From NCBI RefSeq assembly GCF_010894455.1, contig NZ_JAAIXY010000031.1, positions 1-64,000 on the forward strand: a DNA stretch of 64,000 nucleotides, read 5' to 3'. Both the position numbers and the translations under genes were made by a program. The stretch comes from Myxococcus eversor. GTDB lineage: Bacteria > Myxococcota > Myxococcia > Myxococcales > Myxococcaceae. A model generated the notes under the pieces. The model was not told the origin of the DNA. It did not search any database and saw only the letters and a program-made list of their open reading frames with translations. Shown piece by piece: positions 35,250 to 43,193 of the stretch (position 1 is its first letter; the number at the start of each line of letters is the position of its first letter).

Positions 35250-35840
35250 TCACGGCCCGGCGTCGGCTCCACCATCCCCGCGGCCACCGTCAGCGGTGCC
35301 ACCATCCGACGCGTCGCTGCCCGCGTCGCCGCAGAAGGGCGCTCCACCCTCCACCCATCGCGCGATGATGGCGCGCTGAGCGGCGGTGGGTTGCGGGACG
35401 ACGCTGACCTCGGGCGGCATGTCCTGCAACACGGACGTGCGCACGCGAATTCGCGAAGCCTTCGCGAAAGCGCCCGGCAGTCCCCCGCCGTCCGCTCCAC
35501 CATCCGCGGGGGCGTAGTAGTCCAGCCGGAACGAGGTCTGCGCGCTGTCGCTGGTATCGGCGCCGTGGCACTTGCTCACACAACTGGCGGCGAGGATGGG
35601 CTGCACGTCGTCGCAGTACGTGGGCACCGGCCCCGCGTCGACATCCCCCGCGTCGGGAATGCCGGGCAGCCCCAGCACCTCGCACGTCCGGCCCTGTCCC
35701 TGTCGCACCGCGACGCAGGTGTGCGTGTCGGGACAGTCGCTGGCCGTCTCGCACGTCTTGCCGGTGAAGTCCGCCACGTCGATGGTGCAGGCCACGGTGA
35801 ACGCAACGACGCCGGCCGCGCTCGCGAGGAGTTTCTTCAT
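35250..35840 (-). CDS. Lipoprotein with PSCyt1-like domain and CX3CH motif (copy 1)
   Basis: A 196-residue lipoprotein (MKKLLASAAGVVAFTVAC, lipobox TVAC). A Cys-rich segment (TGKTCETASDCPDTHTC) precedes a domain that begins TYCDDVQPILAASC and contains CVSKCHG, a CX3CH instead of the usual CXXCH heme motif. It continues FRLDYYAP and ends MPPEVSVVPQPTAAQRAI..WVEGGAP, the hallmark MPP and WxxxGAP pattern of planctomycete-type cytochrome (PSCyt1) domains. The C-terminus is Asp/Gly-rich. Whether heme is bound is open, because the spacing has one extra residue. It is 55 bp downstream of the paralogue. Confidence 0.75.
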   Translation of the reverse strand: MKKLLASAAGVVAFTVACTIDVADFTGKTCETASDCPDTHTCVAVRQGQGRTCEVLGLPGIPDAGDVDAGPVPTYCDDVQPILAASCVSKCHGADTSDSAQTSFRLDYYAPADGGADGGGLPGAFAKASRIRVRTSVLQDMPPEVSVVPQPTAAQRAIIARWVEGGAPFCGDAGSDASDGGTADGGRGDGGADAGP

Positions 35841-35895
35841 GATGGGGCTCGTCCTGGAACCTGGAACCTGAAAGCGAGGGGGTACGACGGAGACT

Positions 35896-36426
35896 TCAGG
35901 GCCCGGCGTCGGCCGGAGCGTCGCAAAGCGGAGCGCCCCCGGTGACCCAGCGTGCAATCAGCGCGCGCTCTTCCGCGGAGGGAGCCGGGCTGCCGGCGGG
36001 AGGCATGTCCTTCAGGTCCGACGCGCGCACCCGGATGCGCAGCGCCTTGGCTCGCGCGCCGGGGAGGCCGTTGCCCGTCGGCTCGTAGTAGTCCAACCGG
36101 AACGACGGCTGACTGCTCCCACTGGTGTCCTCGCCATGGCAGGAGCTCACGCACGTGGCGGCGAGGATGGGCTGGATGTCCTTGCAGTACGTGGGCACCG
36201 GCCCCGCATCCACGCCGCCGCCGTCGGCCTGCGTGTAGTGCGGCGGGTAGATGACCTCGCACGTGCGCTCACCATCGGCGCCCAGCGCGGTGCAGGCATA
36301 GGCGGCGGGACACTCGGAGTTGTCCGTGCAGACCTTGCCGGCGAGGTCATCCACGTTGAGGGAGCAGGCCACGGCGGCGAGTACGGCGCCGCAGGCCAGG
36401 AGGGGGACAGGAGAGCGGAGGGCCAC
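35896..36426 (-). CDS. Lipoprotein with PSCyt1-like domain and CX3CH motif (copy 2)
   Basis: A 176-residue paralogue of the previous gene (lipobox AAVAC near residue 20). It repeats the layout: CTDNSECPAAYAC, TYCKDIQPILAATC, CVSSCHG (again CX3CH), FRLDYYEP, MPPAGSPAPSAEERA and WVTGGAP. Both copies therefore share the unusual motif, which argues against a sequencing error. The GTG at 36426 lies 11 bases after the stop of the small membrane gene upstream and has no clear ribosome site, so coupled translation is likely. The cytochrome-like domain is inferred from the flanking motifs. Confidence 0.75.
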   Translation of the reverse strand: MALRSPVPLLACGAVLAAVACSLNVDDLAGKVCTDNSECPAAYACTALGADGERTCEVIYPPHYTQADGGGVDAGPVPTYCKDIQPILAATCVSSCHGEDTSGSSQPSFRLDYYEPTGNGLPGARAKALRIRVRASDLKDMPPAGSPAPSAEERALIARWVTGGAPLCDAPADAGP

Positions 36427-36437
36427 GGGGGGCTCGT

Positions 36438-36833
36438 TCAGAAGTGGTAGGTGAGGCTCGCCTTTTCGGCGGCCTCGTCGGGCAGCAGCTCCAACACCAG
36501 ACCGTACAGCACCGCGGCTCCCGCGGCGGCGTACATCAAGTTCGCGGCGGTGGAGGCCGAGCGGGCCCGGTCCAACGTCTCGCTGGCATCGCGCGCCGAC
36601 GACAGGCTCTGCGCGCGCTTGGCCTCGCCCTGCGCGAAGAAGCCCAACCCCAGTCCGCCCAGGGCGAGCACGCCGCCGGCGACGAAGGCATAACGATGGC
36701 CGTGGAGCACGGGCGTCGGCGCTCGGACGGGAGCGTCCAGCGTGGCGACCGGTTCGTCCGCCAGCGCGGTGAGGGGCAGCCCGAGCGCGACGACGAGCGC
36801 GATGGAGACAAGCCTGCTGGGAGCCATGAGCAT
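36438..36833 (-). CDS. Small exported membrane protein, unknown function
   Basis: A 131-residue protein with a signal peptide (LVSIALVVALGLPLTALA) followed by two further hydrophobic segments (AFVAGGVLALGGLGLGFFA and MYAAAGAAVLYGLVLELL) linked by a charged Ser/Ala/Arg loop. I recognise no family. It is the first gene of a three-gene minus-strand cluster with the two CX3CH lipoproteins (11-bp and 55-bp gaps), and diverges from thiS across 114 bp. The start may be 36833 or 36827. Its membrane position next to putative cytochromes suggests a role in that envelope module, but this is weak inference. Confidence 0.65.
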   Translation of the reverse strand: MLMAPSRLVSIALVVALGLPLTALADEPVATLDAPVRAPTPVLHGHRYAFVAGGVLALGGLGLGFFAQGEAKRAQSLSSARDASETLDRARSASTAANLMYAAAGAAVLYGLVLELLPDEAAEKASLTYHF

Positions 36834-36882
36834 GGCGTCGAGTATACCGGTGACGATGGCGAACGTACTGGCGGAGTGTGCG

Positions 36883-36910
36883 TTGACAGCACGGTAGGGC
36901 CCCCTGTAGT
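36883..36910 (+). promoter_or_regulatory. Candidate promoter for thiS-thiG-thiE
   Basis: A perfect TTGACA (36883-36888) is followed by a 16-bp spacer and TGTAGT (36905-36910, four of six). It is about 38 bases upstream of the thiS GTG. I looked for a TPP riboswitch in this 110-bp gap and did not see one. Confidence 0.5.
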
Positions 36911-36947
36911 GCGTCCCCGGGTCCCCATCGCAAGGAGCCGTGACGCC

Positions 36948-37148
36948 GTGCAGGTCTGGGTCAACGGAGAAACGCGCGAGGTGCCGGAGGCCATCACCCT
37001 CTCGGCGCTGCTGGAATCGCTGCGAGTCGGCGGTCCGGGCGTGGCAGTGGAAGTGAACGCCGAGGTGGTGCGCCGCGCCCGCCACCCCGAGCATCACCTC
37101 CAGCCCGGGGACCGAGTGGAGATCGTCACCTTCGTCGGCGGCGGGTAG
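36948..37148 (+). CDS. thiS: Sulfur carrier protein ThiS
   Basis: A 66-residue ubiquitin-fold sulfur carrier for thiazole synthesis. It starts VQVWVNGETREVPE, contains LSALLESL and VAVEVNAEVVRR, and ends VEIVTFVGGG. The C-terminal Gly-Gly is the site adenylated and thiocarboxylated by ThiF-type enzymes. The GTG at 36948 is preceded by AAGGAG. It sits 7 bp upstream of thiG, the usual order, so it is the first gene of a thiamine operon. No thiF, thiO or thiH is in view. Confidence 0.93.
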   Translation: MQVWVNGETREVPEAITLSALLESLRVGGPGVAVEVNAEVVRRARHPEHHLQPGDRVEIVTFVGGG

Positions 37149-37155
37149 CGAGGAG

Positions 37156-37944
37156 ATGGCCATGAGCATCCAGGACAAGCCCTTCACCATCGCGGGGGTG
37201 ACCTTCACCTCCCGCCTCATCCTCGGGACGGGGAAGTACCCCAGCCACGAAGTGATGAAGCGCTGCCACGAGTCCTCCGGCACGGAGATGGTCACCGTGG
37301 CCGTGCGCCGGCTGGACTTGAAGGCCACGGGCGAGGCCTCGCTCATGCGCTGGATCGACCGCGAAAAGCTGCGCCTCTTGCCCAACACCGCCCTCTGCTA
37401 CACGGCCGACGACGCGGTGCGCACCTGCCGGCTCGCGGAGGAGCTGGGCATGAGCAAGTGGGTCAAGCTGGAGGTCCTCGGCGACGAGAAGACGCTCTAC
37501 CCGGACGTCGAGGAGACGGTGAAGGCGGCCCGCATCCTGGTGAAGGAGGGCTTCACCGTGCTGCCCTACACCAGCGATGACCCCATCACCGCGCGCAAGC
37601 TGGAGGACGCGGGCTGCGCGGCGGTGATGCCGCTGGGCGCCCCCATCGGCAGCGGTCTGGGCATCCGCAACCCTCACAACCTCCGGCTCATCCTGGAGAC
37701 GGTGAAGGTGCCCGTCATCGTCGACGCCGGAGTCGGCACCGCGTCCGACGCGGCCATCGCCATGGAACTGGGCGTGGACGCCGTGTTGATGAACACCGCC
37801 ATCGCCGGCGCACAGGACCCGGTGCGCATGGCCGTCGCCATGAAGAAGGCCGTGGAGGCGGGCCGGGACGCGTACCTCGCCGGCCGCATCCCCAGGAAGG
37901 CCTACGGCTCCGCGTCCAGCCCGCTCGAAGGCATCGTCCAGTAG
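37156..37944 (+). CDS. thiG: Thiazole synthase ThiG
   Basis: TIM-barrel enzyme of 262 residues that combines deoxyxylulose phosphate, dehydroglycine and the ThiS thiocarboxylate to make the thiazole phosphate. The catalytic Lys is K104 (KWVKLEVLGD). Other signatures are SRLILGTGKYPS, AAVMPLGAPIGSG and VIVDAGVGTASDAA. It is complete. The ATG at 37156 overlaps none of thiS; a second start MSIQDKPF two codons in is possible. It is followed 4 bp later by thiE-like, giving a compact thiS-thiG-thiE operon. Confidence 0.96.
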   Translation: MAMSIQDKPFTIAGVTFTSRLILGTGKYPSHEVMKRCHESSGTEMVTVAVRRLDLKATGEASLMRWIDREKLRLLPNTALCYTADDAVRTCRLAEELGMSKWVKLEVLGDEKTLYPDVEETVKAARILVKEGFTVLPYTSDDPITARKLEDAGCAAVMPLGAPIGSGLGIRNPHNLRLILETVKVPVIVDAGVGTASDAAIAMELGVDAVLMNTAIAGAQDPVRMAVAMKKAVEAGRDAYLAGRIPRKAYGSASSPLEGIVQ

Positions 37945-37948
37945 CACC

Positions 37949-38596
37949 ATGCCCCTTCCGGTGACGCCCGCCCTCCCCCGGCTCGTCGTCATCACCGACT
38001 GGCGCCTGCCCCGCGAGCAACTCCTCGGCGCGCTCTCCCGCGCGCTCGAGGCGGGGCCCGACGTCGCCGTCCAGCACCGCCATCCAGCGGCCACCGGGCG
38101 CCGATTCCTCGAGGACGCGCGGGTCCTCGCCGCGCTCTGCCAGTCCCGAGGCAATCCGCTGTTCGTCAACGGCCGGCTGGACGTCGCCCTCCTCGTGGGC
38201 GCGCATCTGCATCTGCCCTCGGACGGCCCTACGGCCGAGGACGTCCGCCCTCACCTGCCCGCCGGACGGCTCGTCAGCGTGGCCGTCCATGACACGCGCG
38301 AGGCCCGGGCGGCGCTCGGCGCGGACCTGGCTTTGGTGAGCCCTGTGTTCGCTCCCGGCTCCAAGCCCGGGGACACCCGGACGACGCTCGGCCCAGAGGG
38401 CTTCGCCGCGCTGGCCGCGCACCTGCCCTGCCCCGCACTCGCGCTCGGAGGAATCACCGCGGAGAGGGCGAGCAGGCTCACCGGCGCGGCGGGCTTCGCC
38501 GTCATCTCCGCCGTGCTGGAGGCGGAGGACCCGGCCCGGGCGACGCGAGCACTGCTGGCCGCATGCGCGCCCCGGGCTATGCTGCGCGTCCCGTGA
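37949..38596 (+). CDS. Thiamine-phosphate synthase/TenI-like protein
   Basis: A 215-residue TIM-barrel of the ThiE/TenI family. It shows FVNGRLDVALLVGAHLHLPS, where true ThiE usually has a NDR..VGADGVHLG segment, then LVSPVFAPGSKPGDTRT and LALGGI. Position VQHRHP replaces the ThiE Gln-Leu-Arg motif. These departures suggest either a divergent ThiE or a TenI-type enzyme (thiazole tautomerase). The operon position directly after thiG supports a thiamine role. The GTG of the next gene overlaps its stop (GTGA), so translation continues into a membrane-protein gene of no evident thiamine function. Confidence 0.8.
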   Translation: MPLPVTPALPRLVVITDWRLPREQLLGALSRALEAGPDVAVQHRHPAATGRRFLEDARVLAALCQSRGNPLFVNGRLDVALLVGAHLHLPSDGPTAEDVRPHLPAGRLVSVAVHDTREARAALGADLALVSPVFAPGSKPGDTRTTLGPEGFAALAAHLPCPALALGGITAERASRLTGAAGFAVISAVLEAEDPARATRALLAACAPRAMLRVP

Positions 38597-39621
38597 CTCC
38601 GACTCCCTCCGTCCCCGAGCTGCGCCCCCTTGCCCTGGGCGAGCTGATTGACCGCTCCGTCACCTTCTGGCGCGGCCACCTCAAGCCCCTCTTCGTGCTG
38701 AGCCTCGGCTACGCCCTGGTCAACTACATCGCGACCAAGGCGACGCTCCAGTTGACGCGCTGGCTGACGCCCATGCTCTACGTGACGGACAAGGACGCCG
38801 TCGCCAAGGAAGCGCCGCTGGAGATGATGGGACAGGCGAGCCTGTCACTGGTGCTCTGGTGCGGGCTGTTCACGTTCCTCATCTGGAGCTACTGGCTGGC
38901 CATGGTGGCGAGCGCCCGCTACGTGCTGTCCGCGCTGCTCGGCACGCCCGTGAGCCCGGCGGACAGCCTGCGCCGGAGCCTGTCCAAGGTGGGCGCGGTG
39001 ACGGGGGCCTTCCTCCTGTCGCTCGGGTGGTCGACGCTGGTGACGCTGGTGGCGAGCATCCCCGGCACCGTGCTGATGGTGGCGGGTGGTGTCGCCACGG
39101 CCATGGACTCGAAGGTGCTGGGCATCGTGCTGCTGGTGGTGGGCGGACTGCTGCTGGCCCTGGGGTTGCTCGGGGCCATCCTCTGGTACTTCCTTCGCTT
39201 CCTGCTGCTTCCTCCCGCGCTCGCCATGGAGGACCTGGGGGCGTGGGGCGCGTTCAAGCGCTCGGGCGCGATGCTGTCGGGGCGCGTGGAGCCGGGCTTC
39301 CTGGGACGGGTGATGGTGCGAGGGATGATTCTCTTCACCGTGGTGAGCCTCATCCTCTTCTCGGTGCACCTGCTCTTCGGCATCCCCTCGTGGCTGGTGA
39401 TGATGCCCTATGGAAACCCCTTCGCGGCGGACACCATGGCGCGCACGCCGCAGCTCCTGCTGGTGCCCGTGGAGATCCTCCAGGTGGCCGCGCAGGCCTT
39501 CTTCTCCCCGGTCAACTTCGTCGTCTGCTCGTTCTTCTACCTGGACCTGCGCGTGCGGCGGGAGGCCTTGGACTTGGAGCAGCGGCTGGGCGCGGAGCCG
39601 TCGTCGCCTCTCGCGGCCTGA
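38593..39621 (+). CDS. Multi-pass membrane protein of unknown function
   Basis: A 342-residue integral membrane protein with about six hydrophobic helices, grouped as a DUF4013/glycerophosphodiesterase-membrane-like protein. The N-terminus reads LRPLALGELIDRSVTFWRGH, a signature of that group, and the middle has GTVLMVAGGVATAM and LGIVLLVVGGLLLALGLLG. Its GTG start overlaps the thiE-like stop (GTGA). It is followed 14 bp later by a DUF4129 gene and then a DUF4350 gene. The trio is usually found with MoxR/DUF58 genes, but none is present in the window. Confidence 0.75.
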   Translation: MTPTPSVPELRPLALGELIDRSVTFWRGHLKPLFVLSLGYALVNYIATKATLQLTRWLTPMLYVTDKDAVAKEAPLEMMGQASLSLVLWCGLFTFLIWSYWLAMVASARYVLSALLGTPVSPADSLRRSLSKVGAVTGAFLLSLGWSTLVTLVASIPGTVLMVAGGVATAMDSKVLGIVLLVVGGLLLALGLLGAILWYFLRFLLLPPALAMEDLGAWGAFKRSGAMLSGRVEPGFLGRVMVRGMILFTVVSLILFSVHLLFGIPSWLVMMPYGNPFAADTMARTPQLLLVPVEILQVAAQAFFSPVNFVVCSFFYLDLRVRREALDLEQRLGAEPSSPLAA

Positions 39622-39635
39622 CGTCGAGTTCTTCC

Positions 39636-40532
39636 GTGACAAGCCTGCCCCTGTTGCTGCTGCTGGCCTCCCTGCCTTGCGACGAGCGTGAGGCCACCAC
39701 TCGCGCCCTGGAAGAGACGGCCCAGGCCCGCCCCTCGGAGCTGGCCCCGGCCGTGGCGGAGCTGGGGCGGCGCCTGGGCGGCATGCCCCTGCCCCCCTCG
39801 AAGAAGGACGCCAAACCGCCCGAGCGGGCCCGACAGGTGGCGGACTTCCTGGAGCAGGCCTGCGCGCTGGAGCAACAGGAGGCCGCGTCGAAGGAGGACG
39901 TGGAGGACCTGTCTGGAGAGGAGCGCGAGCGCCTCACGGCAGTGCTCGACAGGCCTGAGTTCTCCCGCGCCCGACAGCGCCACGGCGACGTCGTGAAGCA
40001 ACTGCTTCGCAAGCTGGAGGCGTGGCTGGAGGGCCTGTTCGAGTCGCGTGAGGCGCAGGGCTTCGCGGTGGCGACGCGCGCGGTGATGCTCGGGTTCGCG
40101 ATAGCACTGGTGCTGTGGGGCGCGCTGAAGCTGCGCTCCCTGCGCCTGCGCGGAAGCAACGTAACTCCGGGGGCCTCCGACGCTGGCGCGCCGCTGGTGC
40201 TGGACGCTCCGCCAGAGCACCTGAAGCGCGCTCGCACGGCGCTTGCCTCGGACGCGCGCGAGGCGATTCGCGAGGCCTTGCTGGGCCTCCTGTCCTCGCT
40301 GGAGGAGCGCCGGCTGGCTCGACCAGACCGGGTGAAGACCAACCGCGAGCTGGCGGCGGAACTGCCTTCGCGCGGAGCTCCCGCTTCCGTCACTCGCGAA
40401 GTCGAGCGACTGATGTCCTGGTACGACCGCGCCTTCTATTCGCTGACACCGGTTCCGGAGGCGGAGGCCACGCGGTTCGTCGAGGCGGTGGAGCGACTCC
40501 ACGGGACGCTGGGCACGGAGGTCGCGGCATGA
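39636..40532 (+). CDS. DUF4129-domain protein with signal and one membrane helix
   Basis: A 298-residue protein starting with a GTG at 39636 (VTSLPLLLLLASLP, an export signal). A charged helical region is followed by one membrane segment (VMLGFAIALVLWGALKL) and the C-terminal DUF4129 domain, with TNRELAAELPSRG and LMSWYDRAFYSL as its hallmark. DUF4129 proteins lie next to DUF4350 and MoxR genes and are thought to act in envelope or transglutaminase-linked processes. The last residues GTLGTEVAA are repeated after the stop in a decayed tandem copy (see the repeat entry). Confidence 0.8.
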   Translation: MTSLPLLLLLASLPCDEREATTRALEETAQARPSELAPAVAELGRRLGGMPLPPSKKDAKPPERARQVADFLEQACALEQQEAASKEDVEDLSGEERERLTAVLDRPEFSRARQRHGDVVKQLLRKLEAWLEGLFESREAQGFAVATRAVMLGFAIALVLWGALKLRSLRLRGSNVTPGASDAGAPLVLDAPPEHLKRARTALASDAREAIREALLGLLSSLEERRLARPDRVKTNRELAAELPSRGAPASVTREVERLMSWYDRAFYSLTPVPEAEATRFVEAVERLHGTLGTEVAA

Positions 40533-40644
40533 GGCGCGTACGGCCTCGTGGCGTCATGGGAAACGCCTCCACGAGAACGCATCCACGAGACGTTGGGCAC
40601 AGAGAGCACTGCATGAGGCACGCGTTGCCTCACGGTGTCACGGC
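40499..40644 (+). repeat. Imperfect tandem duplication at the end of the DUF4129 gene
   Basis: A 62-base segment from 40499 to 40560 recurs at 40583-40644 with a period of 84 bases. Both copies run from CCACG through GGGCAC and GCATGAGGC to GG. The repeat includes the stop codon, so downstream of the real stop the same frame can be read as TLGTESTA and a second TGA. Local CCACGAGA units (near 40569 and 40583) point to slippage. Confidence 0.65.
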
Positions 40645-40674
40645 CGGCACTCTCGCGACGAGGGAACTCTCCTC

Positions 40675-41859
40675 ATGAAGAACGCGCGAACCGTCGCCGT
40701 CTTCGGCCTGCTCATCGCGCTCGCGCTCGCGATGGGGCTGTCCACCCGCCAGGAGGCCCCCGACTCGCCCGTCCCCTCCGTGGACAACCCGGGCCCCCAG
40801 GGCGCACGCGCGCTCTACCTGTTCCTTCGCGAGGGCGGCCGCGCAGTGAGCACGCAGCTCACCTCGCTGGAGTCGCTCGCCTCCGGGACGCGCACGCTGG
40901 TGCTCGCGGCCCCCACGGGCCGGCCCGTGACTCAGGAGGAAGTGGACGCCGTGGAGCGCTTCGTCCAGGAGGGCGGCACCCTGGTGTACCTGTCCACGCG
41001 CGAGCTGGGCATGCACCAGGCCGCGCTGGAGACGTGGCTTCGGCTCGAGGAAGGGCCGCTGCTGCCCGCGAGTGAGCGCGGACTGGCCACGGACCTCGCT
41101 GACGCGGGCGGAACCACGCTGGACATCTGGTTGGGCGCGGGCCCCTTCCGGGGACTGACGGCCCTGCGCGCGTCCCAGGACCGGGGACTGCTCATGGACC
41201 ACCCGGAGGCGGTGCCCCTCGCGGGACTCGGCGGCGCGGTGGCCGTGTGGCGGCGCGCGCTCGGCAAGGGCGAGGTCTACGTCCTCGCCGGCGCGGACCT
41301 GCTGGAGAATCGTCGCCTGGAGCTGCTGGACAACGCGCGCCTTTGGAACGCCCTCGCCGCGCGCGGTCCGCTCGTCATCGACGAGTACCACCATCAACTC
41401 GCGCCCCCTCCTCCTCTGTCCCGAGGCATCTGGGTCTTCGTCGCGCAGGTGCTCGCCGTGGGAGGTGTCTACGTCCTCTCGCGTGGCACGCGCTTTGGCG
41501 CGCCCAGGCCGGTGCTGGTGGAGAGACACCGCTCCGCCCTCGAGTACGTGCGCAGCATGGGCTGGCTCATGCGTCGCTCGAAGGTGGAGAAGGACCTGCT
41601 TCCAGAGCTGGACAGAGCGCTTCGTCAGCGGTTGCAGGAGCGCCTGGGAATCTCCCCGACCCTGGACGACGCGGAAGCCGCGCGACTGCTCGAGGAGAGC
41701 GGCGGAATCCCCGCGTCGCGCTACCTGGAGGCGAAGGCGGAGCTGACGCGACTGGTGGCACAGCCCACCATCCGGCCAGCGGACTACGCGCGCGTGGCCC
41801 GTCTCTACGCGCACCTGGAGCGCGCCGTGACAGGCCGGGAGTCCGTCATCCGGACGTGA
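40675..41859 (+). CDS. DUF4350-domain membrane protein
   Basis: A 394-residue protein with an N-terminal signal or anchor (VAVFGLLIALALAMGLS) and a second membrane helix near residue 255 (GIWVFVAQVLAVGGVYVLS). The soluble domain shows NPGPQGARALYLFLREGG, LVLAAPTGRPVT and GEVYVLAGADLLENR, the DUF4350 pattern, a class I glutamine-amidotransferase-like fold. The C-terminal cytosolic part is helical. It follows the DUF4129 gene across 142 bp (which holds the tandem repeat), so it may have its own promoter. Function unknown beyond family co-occurrence. Confidence 0.82.
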   Translation: MKNARTVAVFGLLIALALAMGLSTRQEAPDSPVPSVDNPGPQGARALYLFLREGGRAVSTQLTSLESLASGTRTLVLAAPTGRPVTQEEVDAVERFVQEGGTLVYLSTRELGMHQAALETWLRLEEGPLLPASERGLATDLADAGGTTLDIWLGAGPFRGLTALRASQDRGLLMDHPEAVPLAGLGGAVAVWRRALGKGEVYVLAGADLLENRRLELLDNARLWNALAARGPLVIDEYHHQLAPPPPLSRGIWVFVAQVLAVGGVYVLSRGTRFGAPRPVLVERHRSALEYVRSMGWLMRRSKVEKDLLPELDRALRQRLQERLGISPTLDDAEAARLLEESGGIPASRYLEAKAELTRLVAQPTIRPADYARVARLYAHLERAVTGRESVIRT

Positions 41860-41927
41860 GCGCACGCGCGGCGATGACGGGCTCCACAGCCGAGCCCCTC
41901 ACCGCCGCGTGCTTCGAATCGTTCGAC

Positions 41928-43130
41928 CTAGAGCGTCTTGCCCGCGGCCAGCATCGCCGAGCCCACGTGGTGGCGAATCTCCTCCACCCGCGCATCCCAG
42001 CTCTCGTTGAAGATCTTCTCGGCGCGCTCGCGGTTGGGCCCGGGGCCTTCCGCGAGGCACTCGTCGACCTTCTTCACGAAGTCCTCCGTCGAGGTGGCGA
42101 TCTTGCACAGCCCCACCTTGCGAACCTCCGGCAGGTCCGTGGACACCACCGGCAGCCCGGAGGCCAGGTACTCGCGCACCTTGAGCGGGTTGGCGTTCAA
42201 CGTCAGCTCGCTGATCTTGAACGGCATCAGCGCCACATCGAAGGCCCGGCTGTAGCCCGGCAGGTCCGCGTAGGACTTGCGGCCCAGCATGTGGATGTTG
42301 GGCTCGGCCCGCAGCTTCGAATCGTCGCAGTCCGGCGTCGTCTTGCCGATGACGACCACCGAGCCTTCCGGATGGGCTCGCGCGGTGGCGATGATGGCTT
42401 CCTGGTCCACCCAGTCCGCCACCAGGCCGAAGAAGCCGATGACGGGCTTGGGCAGGCTCGCGATGTCCTCGGGGATGCGCGTGGTGGTGTCGCACGCCTT
42501 CACGAAGTGGCGGAAGTCCGTGCCGTGACGCACCAGCACCGTGCGCGGGTTGACGCGGGACTTGTTCTCCCGCAGGCGCTCCGCGGAGGTGATGCAGATG
42601 TCCGCGCGACGCAGCAGCCGGTCCTCCAGCTCCGCGATGTGACGGCCGTTGGTGTCCGCGAAGGCGGAGAACTCGTCCACGCAGTGGTAGACGACGAACT
42701 CCTCGCCCAGCGTGCCCGACACGGGCGCGGACGCGGGCAGGAAGCTCCAGGAGATGGGGCGCTGGAAGCCCAGTTGCTTCATCGCCCGGCGAACCTGAAG
42801 CCGCAGCAGCTCGCGGTTCGCCCCGCGCACCATCTCATTGCCGTAGAAGGGAATCGCCAGCGGCGACAGGACGTGGAGGTTGGGCTCCACCTCGCGCAGG
42901 CCCTTCGTGAAGCGCTCCAGCTTTCCGAAGATGCGCTTCACGTCGTGCGCGTTCGCCTTCGGCGCACGGTTGCCGATGCTGTTCACCCAGAGGATGCGGT
43001 TGTCCCGGGAGAGGATCCGCATGATGTGGACCTTCGACAGCGGGTCCCCATCCCAGTCGTTGGAGAACACCACCAGGTCGCGCCCCCGGAGGGCCCGGCG
43101 CGTCAAATCCAAGTCTTCACTGCGCCGCAT
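41928..43130 (-). CDS. exoP: Glycosyltransferase (GT4-like) of the spore-coat polysaccharide cluster
   Basis: A 400-residue cytosolic glycosyltransferase. The C-terminal half contains KPVIGFFGLVADWVD, GSVVVIGKTTPD, AFDVALMPFK and VREYLASGLPVVSTDLPEV, that is, the GT-B nucleotide-sugar binding fold with EYLASGLPVV as the E-x7-E-like motif. The ATG at 43130 follows AGGAGAG. It is the last gene of the minus-strand exo cluster. The symbol follows the gene order of M. xanthus MXAN_3263/ExoP, which I recall as a glycosyltransferase needed for an intact spore coat. Donor and acceptor sugars are not predictable. Confidence 0.8.
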   Translation of the reverse strand: MRRSEDLDLTRRALRGRDLVVFSNDWDGDPLSKVHIMRILSRDNRILWVNSIGNRAPKANAHDVKRIFGKLERFTKGLREVEPNLHVLSPLAIPFYGNEMVRGANRELLRLQVRRAMKQLGFQRPISWSFLPASAPVSGTLGEEFVVYHCVDEFSAFADTNGRHIAELEDRLLRRADICITSAERLRENKSRVNPRTVLVRHGTDFRHFVKACDTTTRIPEDIASLPKPVIGFFGLVADWVDQEAIIATARAHPEGSVVVIGKTTPDCDDSKLRAEPNIHMLGRKSYADLPGYSRAFDVALMPFKISELTLNANPLKVREYLASGLPVVSTDLPEVRKVGLCKIATSTEDFVKKVDECLAEGPGPNRERAEKIFNESWDARVEEIRHHVGSAMLAAGKTL

Positions 43131-43156
43131 CTCTCTTCTCTCCTGTGTCGAACAAC

Positions 43157-43175
43157 CTCGCGGTGTCCCCGCGAG
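43157..43175 (-). repeat. Hairpin between exoO and exoP
   Basis: CTCGCGG, loop TGTCC and CCGCGAG form a perfect 7-bp stem in the 63-bp gap, with no T-run. It could limit read-through or stabilise the upstream message. Confidence 0.35.
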
Positions 43176-43193
43176 CAAGGTTTGGAACGAAGC

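Noticed and set aside
36834..36947. TPP riboswitch before thiS
   Set aside because: The conserved CUGAGA and GGGG elements of a THI-box were not found in the 114-bp gap; only a sigma-70-like promoter is visible.
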